Positions 32,775-46,530 are shown, counted from the stretch's first letter. The stretch: DNA of 64,000 bases from Pachyseris speciosa (GCA_016490735.1 JAEMWC010000048.1:1685001-1749000), one strand, 5' to 3'. The notes: a model not told the origin generated them from the sequence alone. A program made the numbers and translations.

Positions 32775-34526
32775 TCACCATCCCAGGCGGGAAGGTCGTT
32801 TGCGTTTTTTCTTTGGTTTTGGTCTCCAGACTGGTTTTTCCTCAACAGATTCGCTCTCTATGCCTTCACTCTCTTCACTTTCACTCTCAACTGCGGGTTC
32901 CACCATTGACGATGATGGCTGCATTTCAATTTCCGGTTCTTCTTGGGTTCTTTTAGAAACTATCTTGTCTATCTTGGGCGGACTGTTAAAATAAGCCAGC
33001 GAATGAAACAAATATTACTATTTGTTTGGGTCATTAGGAGACAATTTTGAATCATTTCAAATAAAAGTTTCACGCCCTTAGGCGGCTGTTACACGGAAGG
33101 GTAATATTAGCTCGAAGCCGAAATGTTGTAGGAAAAATGAACATTGGCTTCGACGGCAAATGAAATTTCACGAAAATCTTTTAGTCTTGGTAAACTGAAG
33201 AACAGTGACTGCCGCGGTGCGGTTGCAAGGACAACTTGGTTTAGGCCAAGTTCATGCACTAGCCGCAAGTGTCATGTGCCGTAGATGATATATTTTCGCT
33301 GGACACAACAGGGCTCTTTTATGTGGCAAGCTCCCCTGTAATTTGAGATTTTGCTATGGCATATTCGCACACCCTGCCCAAATGAACTTGGTACCACTTG
33401 TAATTACGGACGACAAGAAGGATCAATTTGGCCGTTTTTATATACTAGAGACGCATAATCCGTCTGGGACGAACTTGGGCAAACATCTGTAGTGCGTCTG
33501 TTTAGTTCGACTATTATGAGGACGCGCTCAAGACGCATTATGCGTCCAGACGAACTATCTTATTTAGTGTGTCTTTCAAGACGCACAAAAGCGGATAGTT
33601 CGTCAAGACACAATGCGTCTTGTGCCCGTCTTCATACTAGTCGCCGGAACTAAACAGACGCAAAACAAACGTTTGTCCGAGTTCGTCCCAGACGGATAAT
33701 GCGTCTCATATAGTTCGCCCCGTCTTTACACTAGTCGGATAAAATGGCAGACGCATAATTCGTCTGGACGGATTCAGTTCAGTTCAGTTCAGTTCTGGTA
33801 TAAAAAGGGCCAATGTCTGAATTGACATAAACTCAATTTTTTTACACTGGCTGCCTAGTTATCGAAAACAAAAGCTTGAACCTGCGAGGGTTTGTTTCCT
33901 TCTCTGTCCTGTTCCTGTTGATGAAATTTCAATGTCACTTTTCAAATAAGGGAAGGACCACGTGATGTGCTTGCCAAGAGGACGCGAAAATCTTATTAAA
34001 GGACCATTCTGCTTCGTCCCCTGACCGGTCGTAGGGAACGTTAATTCATTAATTCATTAAATGAAGTACAGCGATCACAAACTGATCTCAACGAAATGTA
34101 TTTGTTTGTTTTATACGTTATAAACAAGTATTCCTCTGAAGTCAACCCATTTCTAGTTGTCCCAGTAAGCAAACATATAAAAGCTTTTTTTTTTTAACAA
34201 TGTTCGTTTTTGTATTACCCGCGCGCTACGAAGACGCCATTTTCTTAGTCCTGAATTCACCCTAGTCTAATAGTCTATTGGTTTTGTTCCGGAAAGTGTA
34301 ATAATGATATTTCACCAATTACGTATTTTGCTCTTTCCACTTACCTTTTTGGTAGCAAATGGGCCATATTGCGGTTATAAAACCGATAAACTGTATACGC
34401 ATAAGCATGAACAGACAAGAAAAAGATAAAAAGGTAAAACAGGTCCATCCTAGTCAAATGCCTCACTCTGTACCGCAGGTATTCCTGTAGACCTAAAGAA
34501 GACAAGTTGAGCCGACGTAAAACCAT
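32775..34526 (-). CDS. Small single-pass membrane protein, unrecognised (2 exons)
   Basis: Two exons on the minus strand: 34526-34345 and 32982-32775, joined by a GTAAGT donor and a TTTTAACAG acceptor with matching phase (phase 2), giving 129 aa. The first methionine used (MVLRRLNLSS, context GAGATGG) is the better initiation site; an in-frame ATG 20 codons upstream (34586) is an alternative. Residues about 29-49 (LFYLFIFFLSVHAYAYTVY) form one membrane span, preceded by a basic stretch (YLRYRVRHLTR). The rest is acidic and serine-rich (SESEESEGIESES), ending in a lysine/arginine tail (RPKPKKKRKRPSRLGW) before TGA. There is no signal peptide and no known domain. A candidate poly(A) signal (AATAAA, minus) lies at 32402-32407. 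I do not recognise the family. Phase agreement and skewed composition support a real gene. Confidence 0.62.
33430..33813. mobile_element. MITE with repeated gacgcattatgcgtc motifs
   Basis: gccgtttttatatactag on the left and ctggtataaaaagggc on the right are inverted. Inside, gacgcataatccgtctggga / gtcccagacggataatgcgt and many gacgcat/atgcgtc units pair. It lies in the intron of the small membrane-protein gene. Confidence 0.65.
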
Positions 34527-34586
34527 CTCAACAAATTTGTAGTTTGTTGTCTCCCTTACAATGCAATATGGTCCCGGTAATTTCAA

Positions 34587-36530
34587 GTAATGCCAGGGTT
34601 TGTACTCAGGCTAACGCAAGTTTGCAAAGGATATGAGCAAATGAGAGGTGTGACTGACTTTTTGGGCGTGTTGGCCGTGGTCGCGCAATAATCAAGTCAA
34701 TAAGGGGTGGGAAGTAACCCAGCCAATCCTTTTGCACGCAGATTAGGTTATGTCGTTTAAACTAACGTAGTCTGTGGCTGAAATCACAAACGATCATGTA
34801 AATGGGCGTGAAAACGGAATAATACTTTTAAATGTCCTTTTGTCTCTTTCTCTCTTTTTAGAAGTTACCAAGAGTAAGCGCACCAAACTTGAATCTCAAT
34901 ACTTTATTTATTTTATTTATTTTGCCACACCACAAATAACATTATTGTCTGGAAAAAAAAGGATAGAATGAATAGAGCCAGGTAACAATGGCGACGAGGC
35001 CTAAAGGAAACTTAGCTATGTTAATTAGGCATCCTCAGTATATCAAATGGAAGATTACAAGCTGCAAATAAAAAGTTAATACTTAAACACATATATGTAA
35101 AACTACTAATAGTTATTACTTCATGATACTCACTTTGTAAACATCTGTTACCACTCATGGCACCATCTGTTATCAAACTGCACCAGTCTGGGATCATTTT
35201 TGATTCTCGTCAGTGAACAATTTTGAATTGTTTTGAAGCGTCTACGGTTAGTGACTACTTCAAATGATTTCCACTTGCGGCTTCCTTACCACTAGAGATC
35301 TTCCAGGAAAATCACCTGTAACAAAGAAGGTAGAATACTTATTTACGGATTAACTCAAAGCGTGTTTTTGATAGCAATTTTTTTCTAAAGGCCAAGTCTT
35401 ACTCAAGAATAGTAGAGGCCGCTATATTGGTGCACTGTAATCACTCGCTCAAGTTGCCTATGAAGAAATCATGCAAACTGAAAGGCTTACTGGTGTTTTT
35501 AAAATCTATTCCAATCCTTTAGAAGATTGGAAAAACTTACAAAAAGAGAGAAAAACAAAAACAAAACAAACAAAAAAAAAGCTGGTCCAACTTTTTCCGG
35601 CAAAAGTTCAAGTTGTTTTATGTACTGCAAGTGCACATTCACCTATACACAGAGCGATCGACTGAGTCCCTGCCTAGACCCGAGCAGTATCCACAAACTC
35701 ATAAAACGAATGGAAGTGGAAGAAAACAATCCATTTCCAAGATTGCTTGTCACTGCACAATTTAACATTGATTTGAAAGTTGTGTGGTAAATGAACAATC
35801 ACCCATGCGGCTGCTATTTTTTTAATCATTCAAAATCACTGTTTTTCTCAGGTTTCTCTTCAGACTGCGCAGCTTACCTTATGTAATACATCATGGAGCA
35901 GGTACAACTCTCAGTAGAGGAATTCAGTACATAACGATAAATTGTAACTATTCTGTTTTTTCTTGTAGCTTATTTGTCTCTCCGCTCAACCTAGACCGTT
36001 GACTTTTGAAACTCTGACGTTACAATGGCGTGTTCACGTACGAGCTCGCGCTACGAATTTCTCCGTGGCTCTGTGTAAAAAGCGCGCGCTTAATTGGTTG
36101 TTTATTCCCCTCTCCGAGGAACCTGAAGGTGACGGAACACTGGGTAATTTTCCCTGCTACTACAACGTACAGTGGTAATTATAAAGTAGTGGCCGAAATC
36201 GTTCGTCTAATACCTACCCTCTCCCATCTCTCGCGGAAACAATACTTTAATGTTGAGCTATAGCAAAAGCAGGTCATCAAGCCCCACGGCCACGTCGCAC
36301 CAGGTCACATTGGAGCTCGAAAACGTAAAGTTTGTGGGATGTGGCTGCAGTGACAAGGATACTTCACAGATAATGTGATCAAGTAAGCTGAAGCCACTCA
36401 AAGGGCACTAAGGCCACAAGGTAGCGGGCATTACCCCTTAAATCTACCAAAGCAAAGATTGAGCCCAAGCATTAGCAGCCATAGACAGCTGTTTCGGCCT
36501 TATTAGGCCTCATCAGCATGGCATAGCTAA
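34587..36530. other. Intergenic / possible 5' UTR exons of the membrane-protein gene
   Basis: No coding exon recognised. On the minus strand a GTTACAG-like acceptor near 35330 and a GTGAGTA donor near 35130 could define a non-coding 5' exon, but stops occur in all frames. A hairpin (gagcccaagcattagc / gctaatgctcaggctc) lies at 36458-36542. Confidence 0.3.
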
Positions 36531-36544
36531 TGCTCAGGCTCAAG

Positions 36545-37442
36545 TATGGTGGCCCAGCATTATCATAGTAAAATATGTAAGGTTTTGGGGAGAAAAGAGT
36601 AAAAAATGGAAAGAAACGACAAATATAAGCAATCAAAATCGAAAAAAAAAAAAAAAAAAACGCGAGAAAAATAATATTGTAATAAAAATTAATAATATAA
36701 AGTAAAAAAATATTTGTTGACACATTAAAAAGTAAAAAAAAAAAAAAGAAAAGAAAGAAAAATAATTTAAGCACTAAAAATATTTTGAAAAAAAAATCAA
36801 AAAAAAAAAAAGAAAGAAAAAAGAAGAAAAATCATTGTCAAAAAACAAGATTGAAAATCAACATCGAAAATTAACATTAAAAATCAACATTGAAAATCAA
36901 CATTACAAATCGAAAAGAAAAAGGAAAAAAAAAAAAACGTTATTTCCACGTGGCCTGTTGTTATCATAGACCAGGATGCTCTGCACTGTCACGTATATTT
37001 GACCTTTTTTGGGCTCCTGTGGTCTGACCTCAAATGAGGACGTGTCCTAATGTTGATTTTCAATGTTGATTTTTAATGTTGATTTTCGATGTTGATTTTC
37101 AATGTTGATTTTTAATGTTAATTTTCGATGTTGATTTTCAATCTTGTTTTTTGACAATGATTTTTCTTTTTCTTCTTTTTTCTTTCTTTTTTTTTTTGGA
37201 TATTTTTTTCAAAATATTATTAGTGCTTAAATTATTTTTCTTTCTTTTCTTTTTTTTTTTTACTTTTTAATTTGTCAACAAATATTTTTTTACTTTATAT
37301 TATTAATTTTTATTACAATATTATTTTTCTCGCGTTTTTTTTTTTCGATTTTGATTGCTTGTATTTGTCGTTTCTTTCCATTTTTTACTCCTTTCTCCCC
37401 AAAAACTTACATATTTTACTATGATAATGCTGGGCCACCATA
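36545..37442. mobile_element. 898-bp palindromic foldback element
   Basis: TATGGTGGCCCAGCATTATC at the left is mirrored by ataatgctgggccaccata at the right; the arms of about 380 bp pair almost throughout. Inner arm ends carry a tandem 13-mer type repeat (aaaatcaacattg). The centre includes tccacgtggcctgttgttat and a spacer with cctgtggtctgacctcaaat. The same family is at 58359-59714. Confidence 0.8.
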
Positions 37443-38773
37443 GACGGGGCCTACGGTTTATCGTCCTTATCCGAGAAGACTAGGTCTCTTTTCTCCCACA
37501 CGTTGAATACAAGGAAAAGTGGCCTCTGCTAGCAGGGAAACAATAGAAGAACCCTCGTCGGGACTTTGATTACTGGCCGTCTAATAGGGGATGGCTGTTT
37601 AATAGGTGGCCGATTCGACTATATTTCAGATTTGTTCCAACTCAAAGTCCAAATTTGCATTACCGAATCAAATAGTCGCCTTAAAATTCTTACGAGATGG
37701 TTTAGCTTAACTATAGATTCTCTGATTTTAATCACATCGACAGTCTTACAATGGATTAATGCTTGCGTAGTCGCGTAGCTTCAACAATCCCAGGAAAGGC
37801 TTTGAAACTGAAAAGAAAAGACTCAACACAGAGGTTCATTGATAATTCTATTAACAAAAAGTCTCCACAGAAAAATAAATCACAACAAAAAAAAAAAACT
37901 CTGTAAACAGCATAATAATGCATCTTTTCGCAAAGCATAACAAAATATCGCTACATTGGGCGCTAATCTTCCACACCAACAAACACAGCACAATGTTATC
38001 GGAAGAACGGTAAACCAAACACGTTAAATGAACAAAAGCGACTAACAAGACAAGCAAGCTCTCAATACACGGTAGGAATAATTTTCCCAATTTTCTTTTC
38101 CTCTCAAAAAGCAAACCAGAAGCATCATCTGCTTTATATCATATTAAACAAAGTTACGATACAAACTGAGAGAAATCAAAAGAACAACTTAGTTGCAATT
38201 TGGGATGTTTAATTAAAATTACATACATTTCATATAAATTTTAATGCATTTATTTATTGCAATGTCTTGAAATTCATAACACAAGATCTACTTATTTTAT
38301 TACTGTTATTTTTTTATTACGGTGTCCGACATTCAGAAGCACAAGTTTGTGTATCCTATTTATTCTTCTTGAAGAATTGTCGTTATTATTCAGGGCTGAA
38401 ATTTCTAATTGTGTTTTGTGCTTCACTTGTTTAAACTATTCGAGTACTCTTACGGTCGACACAACAGGAGTAACTTTGGTGGCAAAGAGACACAAAGAAA
38501 TAATTTGGTGACAAAGTTCCTTGCATTCATCTTATTCCAGAATACTACTTTGAGGGTCTATCTTTCGTTCAGGGACAGTCGAGCGAAAACACGCGAGTAC
38601 GTGTGAAAATCGTTGGAAACACGATGCGTGGGGAAGTAGTTTGTCTTTTCCCTCCCCGCCCCTTCCCATTGCCAGCACGAACGAATGTTTCCAGCGCCCG
38701 AGTGCAGGTAGGACTACAAGCCCAGCTAGGAACTCATCTGCCAGGTGCCGATTCCTAGGTGCCGTATTCATTG
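37443..38773. other. Intergenic and SASH1-like 3' UTR
   Basis: A short SINE-body fragment (cctacggtttatcgtcctta, 37450) follows the palindrome. 38260-38773 is probably the SASH1-like 3' UTR. Nothing else is recognisable. Confidence 0.4.
38247..38258 (-). terminator. Candidate poly(A) signal of SASH1-like gene
   Basis: Minus-strand AATAAATAAA (plus strand tttatttatt), about 520 bp downstream of the SASH1-like stop codon. It is the first good hexamer cluster after the terminal exon. Confidence 0.4.
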
Positions 38774-41700
38774 TCACCTGTGCATTCCGTCAACTGACGC
38801 CAGAAGGCGCCTCATGTGCCTCGGGTCTGATACACCCGCGAATTGAAAGTGCCTTTCTTCCATATAGGGCATGGACTCCATGTCGTCATATTTCACCTCA
38901 GTTAAGCTCTCGATATACATTGGTAGTCCTAATGACGTCAGCCAGTCGCTCAAACTGTCCAGCTTTCCTACAGGGTCGCTTGTGAAATCCAATTCGGATA
39001 CCTTACAAGCAACCTGCGGTGGAAATAGTGTAGAAAATGCCATAAGATTAATTTTGCAGTTCCAGATTAACATATCATTGCTCATTTACTTGTTTTTAGT
39101 TACTAATACAGTCGAAACACTATTAAGCGGTGACCCTTGGGAAATTGCCAAGTGACCCCTTAAAAGAGGTTGACCGCTTAAAAGAGGTTTTCCAAAATGT
39201 AGTATATAATATAGTAAAAATGAAACTGTAGCACGTGTACAGTAAATTGTATCGGTTAACAACAACAGGAACACAAAATATGAGAAAAACATCAAGTGAT
39301 TGCATGCTCAAGGACGTTCACGCCTATAGTTCTTTCTAATGTTATTCGTAAACCACATTAATAACGTTCAGTTTTGCCATTCAGTATGAACCATTCTTGC
39401 ACTGATTATATGTATAGTATATTGTGTTTGATGAGCTGTTAAAAGGAACTGGACATTGTTCGCGTATCGTGGTGTCAACGTATTGCATTGTAATTGACTC
39501 AAATAACTATGTGACCGCTTAATAGAGCTGAAATACAATAAAATTAGCCAATTGGGAATTCTAAATGGTGACCGCGTAGGCTTAATGGATTTTTGGGAAT
39601 TTGATAAGTGTCCGTTTAATAGAGGTTTGACTGTACTGTTAGTTCGGTGAAAGTTGTGGAGCCGTGGTACAATACAACATCGTCCTTACAAAGCTGATTG
39701 TTCTTGTCCTGAAAAGTCGACTAAATAAATCAAAACAAAGTAAAGCAATAGCTTCCCGCAGGATTCCAAATACCATTCGCATTCAAACTTCAGTGCCCTT
39801 TCCAACTGTTACAGGAAACAAACAGAAAAGTACGTCTAATAATTGCTTAAAGAAAAGAAACGCTAATACACCGTTTTGCTAATGATCAGCTGCCTGGCGA
39901 ATTGTGGGTAGATCCAGTCCTTTGTGGAGGCAAACGGTCAAAATTACAATTTGACCCCACAAAGGACTGGATCTACCCACAATTCACCAGGAACTAATCA
40001 TTAGCAAAATGGTGTACTCGATGTAGTCTACACAAAATCCCTTCTGGGGGTTAGTCAATAAAAAGCCACACATTACATTATGCAGCCCTCAACCCTGCAA
40101 CGCGCTTTTAAATTACGCGAAGTCTATTATCTTAGTGGATGCCGAGGGCACACAGAAAATTGTTCAATTCGGAGGTTTTGAGGGGAAAAGTTCCTGAAAT
40201 TTTGATCTATTTTGCTGACTTGCTTTTACCACGTCCGTTCTGTAAGTTTGCGTCTTATTAAAAATCTTTACAGGAAATTCGTGAGACAAACTTTATAATG
40301 ACGCATGCTTACGGCTTGTCGCTGCACCAGCCTCAGTTTCCTCACTCTCAATCTGTCGATAATACCAGCAAGTTCTGCGTGTGAACGGTGCAGTTCTTCT
40401 GCGTAACGATCAACCAAGTTCACTGGAACACCCCAGCAGCCAGTCTGAACACAATAAACACAATTACATCACTGCAGATTAGTCTGAACGTAACAGACAG
40501 ATTCAGCACTCCTTGGTCAGTCGGGCCGACCTTCTTTAAAGGCAACAAGGACTTTGGATAAGAAAAGGTCTTCAGTATAAGGAAAACAATAGCTTTACAC
40601 GATCATTTTAGATTTTGGTAAACTTCTCTGCTGTTTTCTGCACAACTATGACATGAATGATTAAATTCAAAGTTTTGTGTGTGCGGGAGGGTGGGAAACG
40701 AGTTTTCCTATACCTTTACCAACTTCTAACTCAGCGCTAACTTTCTCGCTTTTCAAAAGTGCAGATTAGCTTGCAGACCTAATTAAATATTAATTACAGT
40801 TCCCACGTTTCGGGCTCTCACAGAATAATAGGTAGATTTGGCAAATACAACGTAACGTCAAATAAGAACGCGAAAGCGCGCGGAAAGGACTGAACACCAC
40901 TTCCGGTGCTCAGTTTGCTGTTCTACCATTGGTCAAGTCGGTTTTTAGATCTGCGCGCGCCGTCGTCACGTTGTGTTTGCTGATTCAGCCTAATACTTTG
41001 CAAAGACTTACTTGGTCAGAGTAGGGTTCTTGAGTCAAATCAATGTGTTCTATATGAAGTTTTCTTTCAACCATTTCGCCCAAGGAGTGCGACACTCTTT
41101 TGATTCGAGGGGCAGGGACTGGTAACTTATCTCCACCAGTTTCATTCCGCGGAGCTTTCAGATCAGTCCTCTTAGCAGCCAACCGTTCATCCTGTTCTCT
41201 TTCCATACTCGTATCCATCTCACTCTTGCTAGATTCCCCTCGGGTGCGAGCACCCCCTGGAGACATTCGCCCCACAGGGCGTAGGGGGTGTACTTGACCA
41301 TCAGTTGTTTGTGCCATTTTCCCAACAGCGTTCTGTACAGGGCGGGGCGGAGGAACTTCGTTATATTCGTGAGCTTCATCATCGGAATCTTCTGTCTGTT
41401 TTCCATCAGTTGACTGAACAGGTCGGGGCGGGGGTACTTCGTTATATTCATCACCCTGATCATCGGAATCTTCTGTCGTTTTTCCCTGAGATTCCTGAAC
41501 AGGTCGGGGCGGGGGTACTTCGTTATATTCATCACCCTGATCATCGGAATCTTCTGTCGTTTTTCCCTGAGATTCCTGAACAGGGCGGGGCGGAGGAACT
41601 TCGTTATACGAGTAATCATCTTCATCATCAGATGATTGGGCAATTTTCTCCTGAGATGTCCGCCCAACAAGCCGCGGAGGGGGAACTTCTTTATATGGGT

Positions 41701-44700
41701 TATCCTCTTTATCTTTAGGGCGCGGTCTTGGCCTGGGTTTTGGTTTCGGCCTAACTGAGGTTTGACGGCAGGTTTGTCACCCGCATCAGGTTCTGAAGGC
41801 TTTTTACTGGGAATATGAGCGAGAGGTGTTTCTTGCGATCTTGTGTCAGCAGGTGGAGGGGGGCTGCTTTGAGTCTCTACACTGCATGCCTCAGTAATAT
41901 TAGGCCCCTCCTGAAAGCTGGTACTTGTAGGCCGAGGAGGCAGGGGTGGAGGTCTGTTTGGCCTTCTTAGTGCCACTTCCTTTGTATCGACAGCGTAGTG
42001 TTCTGCTTTGCCAGACTCCAATGGAGTCTGAGTTTCCTTTGGCTTTTCAACCTCTGTTTGAATTCCATCACCTCTTGGCTTAGTAACTGCGGGTTCTGTT
42101 GATTCAACCGTTGATTCGCTCGTTCCAGACTCACCCGCCAAATCGTTTAACTTTCCTTTGTTGTTTCCAGTCTTTGGAGGAGGTCGCGAGGGTACAGGTG
42201 GTGGAGGCCTGTGCGACGGTGCCACAGCAGGCCCAGGTCTCACGGGAAGCTCGGGTGGAGTTCGTTTGAGAGGACCAGTAGAATTCGGCGGAGGAACAAC
42301 CTTTTGCGCTTCCATCAAAGGAAGTGGGGGTTTTCTTCCAGGCGGTGGAGGCGGAGGGGGCTTGTTGCCATGGCGCAGCGGTTGTGGACCAGGGTGCGCT
42401 GAAACAAAAGGGTGAATAACCATTGTGAGGTAAAACGAGATTGCCGCATATCATTAACGCTCGATAGCAAACAAGTCCCCGAGGTTTGAAGGACAAACCT
42501 AAAATTAAACCAAAGTAGTATTATACATGTCCTGGTGGTTTTTACTCTCAGCTGTCTGGACTACGATATAAATTGCAAAACGGCAGTTTTTTCAAGTCAA
42601 ATTCACGGACGGAAACGAGAAAGCGCAGAAACCGTGAATCCCCGCGCACTCGTTCCACGCATTCAGACTGACAGTATTGCGCAATGTATGCCAGGGGTGA
42701 TGACCATTTGCACTGAAACCCCAGAAATTCCGTTTGGAAACATCATGCCAGGTGGAACGTTTTGGAAATTATGGGCTACCGTTACGAGTGATGCATTATT
42801 ACTGTTCTGTTTTGACCCTCCAGTCGATCCTGGTACATTTTGTACATTATCCAACTCCCGCAAGGACCAACAAATTATTTACATTTTTACACTTAACACT
42901 TCCGTCGGATGGTTTGCGGAAATGGTTGGCACCCTTGACACCCTTGAAGTTTTGCTTAATATTTGATAGCCTCCTACGCAGCCGCGTGAGAGGCTAAGTA
43001 TTTGAGTGCATTTTCCATAAAAATTTCCTCTTTATCAGTACAGTATCAAAACTTTGAAAGCAATTGTCACCAAAGTCCTCGCAAATAATAATGAAGACCA
43101 CAACAATATCAAGCTTTTCACATTTCCTCAGTTGCTCCAGACTTTTCATTGGAAGACTAAGGGCGTTCCCATGAAATACCAATACAAAAACAAAAACGAT
43201 TTTTTTTTGCAGTCTGCTAAAGGTTAAACACAATTTTAAACTAAAGCATACCTTTTGAACCTGCAACATCCTCTGTTTTACTTTGTTTTCCGAGTACCAT
43301 CTTCATTTCAGACAGGAAGCTTGGCTGCAGGGGCTGGGTTATACCGGGTGCTGGTTTCTCGTCAGTCTTGCCCATGCTGTCCACACTGCTGGAGGAACTG
43401 TGCTGCGACTGAAGGGAACAAATGCGTCAAAAAACATAGTTAAATGACTAGAAATAAAAACGCTGTAAAACGCTTTGATATTGGGCAATTTTTCTTGCAA
43501 TTTTCTTGCAACATTACATACCCTAAAATGAACACATTAACACACGTGAACATGAACACATTCCTTCGTGAAATAGATTACTTTTTGTGTTTGTATTTGT
43601 CCGAAGGACAAAGATTAGTTTACTTTAATATGTACAGTGAAATTGTTTGCTTTATGCATGTACAATGTAATTTTCGTGCTTTTGTAATGTAATGTTTGTA
43701 ATGTAAATAAAAAAAATTAAATAAATAAATGAAATGAACACAACGCCTTTTTTCTTCCGCTATCGTTACGAATAGTAGAAGTTTGTTCTTATTTCCCAAC
43801 GACCCTCGGAACGTAATTTTCTAAGCCTTGAGTAACATCGATACACTAAGCAAGGTTTCGCGCCACTTGTTTGCAAATGCGCAAAGAGAGCGTGTGACGT
43901 AGACAAAGCGTACGCTCTCAATGGTTAATTTTTGCTTACGTGGTATGACTAATTTCAAATGTAGCCAATGAATACCCCTTGCCATCTCTTAAGCCGTCTC
44001 CTCTTCGGTGATTGATTTACTTTCACGTGGGTGCGCGAAACGCACGTGTTTAGGTCGTGACGGAAGGCTGCACAGTGACACTCGCCTCTCATGGGTGAGT
44101 GATAGGCAGGAAATATCTCGTCGTCGTTCGTGTTGTCCACAACAAAAAACACGCAAAACAAAGCAAAAACAGCGCACACACAGAGCAAGTCTTGGAGCAT
44201 TTTGCAAGGAACGCGAACAGAAGACAGCCGAAGAAAGAGCCACTCAGTAACTAAACCTCTTTGTGACAGGAATATTTACTTCCCTGGCAATTGACACCAT
44301 TGACACAAATGCTTTTTTTTTTTGCGTCGACAGTTTGTCGCGCTAATCCGCAATACCGTAGCTAAATCAACATGAAGGGGGTTCCCACAAAGGGGGATAC
44401 CCATCACTGCAAAACATCGATAAAAGGGTGAGGAAATAATAGATTTGATTCACATTATATAAGTAGTGACGACAGCGTCTACTCTTTCCAACTAGCCTTG
44501 CACGTTACCTGGTTTAAACCTTGGACGTTTGCCAAGACTCTCTTAGGAGAAGGAGCAGGGGACGAGTCAGTTCCATGGACTTCATCTCCTGAACTCATAC
44601 TGCCATCTACACTGGCACCATCCTCCCCTGTTATCAGAATTAAAATGAAAAAACATGATGAGTTTTGGACGATGTAGAAAATGCACTGCTCCACCGAGGG

Positions 44701-46457
44701 TAGGGTTTCATAAAGAAATGCAAATCTTAGTGAGGGCTTTTGGAATACAAAAGAAAAATTGGTTTGACCATGCATTTTCAGTGAAAAATAAGCTTCAATG
44801 CCATGCATTGCTCTTGCTGCTAGTAATTAATCACGACTTTAGATTGCGCACGAACAGACCAATTGTCAACTGTTATATGAACTGGAAAACCTTTGTGGAA
44901 TATTCTATATAACAAATTTTCAACAAATTCTTTTTGATTTGATGACCACAATGTGGTTCCTTGCAGACAATTTGCTAAATTCTATAACAAAATTGCTCCT
45001 ACAGGGATACTTATGGAATACGACCCTCATTTCTCTTGGAAATTTTTTTCTTCAGACCTTTTGAGATGCTAAAACTGTAAGTAAAGAAGGAAAAAGCATG
45101 CACACCAGTATAAAAGACAGAATTAGGTTCACCAGGAGTTGGACCAGGCCACAAGGACGAGGAAATGACGCCAGAAACTCTCTTGATACTAATCCGGGAG
45201 AAGCCACTCACTGATTTAGGTAATCTGGGGGAATGCTGATTTGAAAGGAAACATACATTCAAAGTTATTAAATGCAAGACAGTTATGAAGTGTTCCTTCC
45301 CATTATTTGTAACAAGGTTTACAAGTTTTTTCCTTCATAACAAAACTTTCTAATCTGAACAACATCTTTTGCTAAGCAAGTGTTTTGATGGAAAGCGTGG
45401 CAGTCCAGAAACAGCTGACAAAACTAAGGCCTAATGTGTGGGCCTCAAAAGGACAGAAGACAAGTTACTGTAAAGTTAGTTGACAAAGTGGCCTTTAAAG
45501 ATCACCATAGAAACTGCATGAAAAGCTATTTCTGAATTCCTCCTTGAGCGTGTTCTTGATTGTTCCATACTCACTACAGGGCCCATGACATTATGCGATG
45601 TTGCAATTTCACTGTTTAGTTTGATTGCTTTCAAGTGCCCCATGCATTTTGTTTGCAAATTGAAAAATCATATTGAAATCAGGTTTTAAAAATTAAAAAT
45701 ATTCAATGCAACTTCTGTCCCATAAGTACTCTATGTTGCTGCACAATTACCCCCCGAACATGCAGTGTAATTTTGTCATTTTGTCACACTATCAGAAATC
45801 CTCCCTTTATTCATTAATTTACTACAATGTACCTTGGCGGGAGGATTGTCATCCGAGTCTGATTTCTTGTGTTTTTCTTCATAACTAAACACAGCATGAA
45901 AAGTAACAAAAAATGAATATTATTCAGAGCAACAGAATGCTACTTGCTGTAAAATTCCAGAAGAGTACTACTTACTACTACATATAGTTCAGATAACCAG
46001 AGTACGGAGATATTTGAGTACATCTTCCACAGCTTTAAGATTTTTATGGACTTTAACTAGTTATGAAACCTTTTAAAATTTGTTTTCAGACCAAGTTACT
46101 ACCAAAGCATTGAACCTCAAGGTCAAGAGGCACAGATGGCACAGTAGTGAGAGCACTCACTTCCCACAAATGTGGCCCAGGTTCGAATCCTGGATGATGC
46201 CATAAGTGGGCTGAGTTTGTGTTGGTTCTTGACCCTACTCTGAGGATTTTTCTCTGAGCACTCTGGCTTTCCTCCCTCAGCAAAAACCAGCATACAGCTT
46301 ATTTGAGGTGGCTGTGCGGTGCGCACCAAGGTCATACATGGACTGTATAATGGCTGTCAGAGGTGATGTGTATATGCTTTTGGTTCAACCTGGTGGCTGC
46401 CAGAGGTGATGTGTATACACTTTTGGTTCAACCTTGTAAGGTCCTTTGCCAGGACAA

Positions 46458-46530
<73 letters not shown>

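Noticed and set aside
35471..35790. Lys/Thr-rich short ORFs near 35.5 kb
   Set aside because: Low complexity, no flanking splice signals that extend them, no homology recognised.
41158..41754. Continuation of the upstream frame into a basic, Leu/Arg-rich tail of the SASH1-like exon 12
   Set aside because: The other frame over the same bases gives clean EYNEVPPPRPVQ repeats and the conserved SASH1 C-terminal block, so the basic tail is a frameshift artefact.
43955..44250. Open frames on both strands in the intron between SASH1-like exons 10 and 11, considered as a missing SH3 exon
   Set aside because: Neither strand shows SH3 signature residues or suitable acceptor/donor phases.
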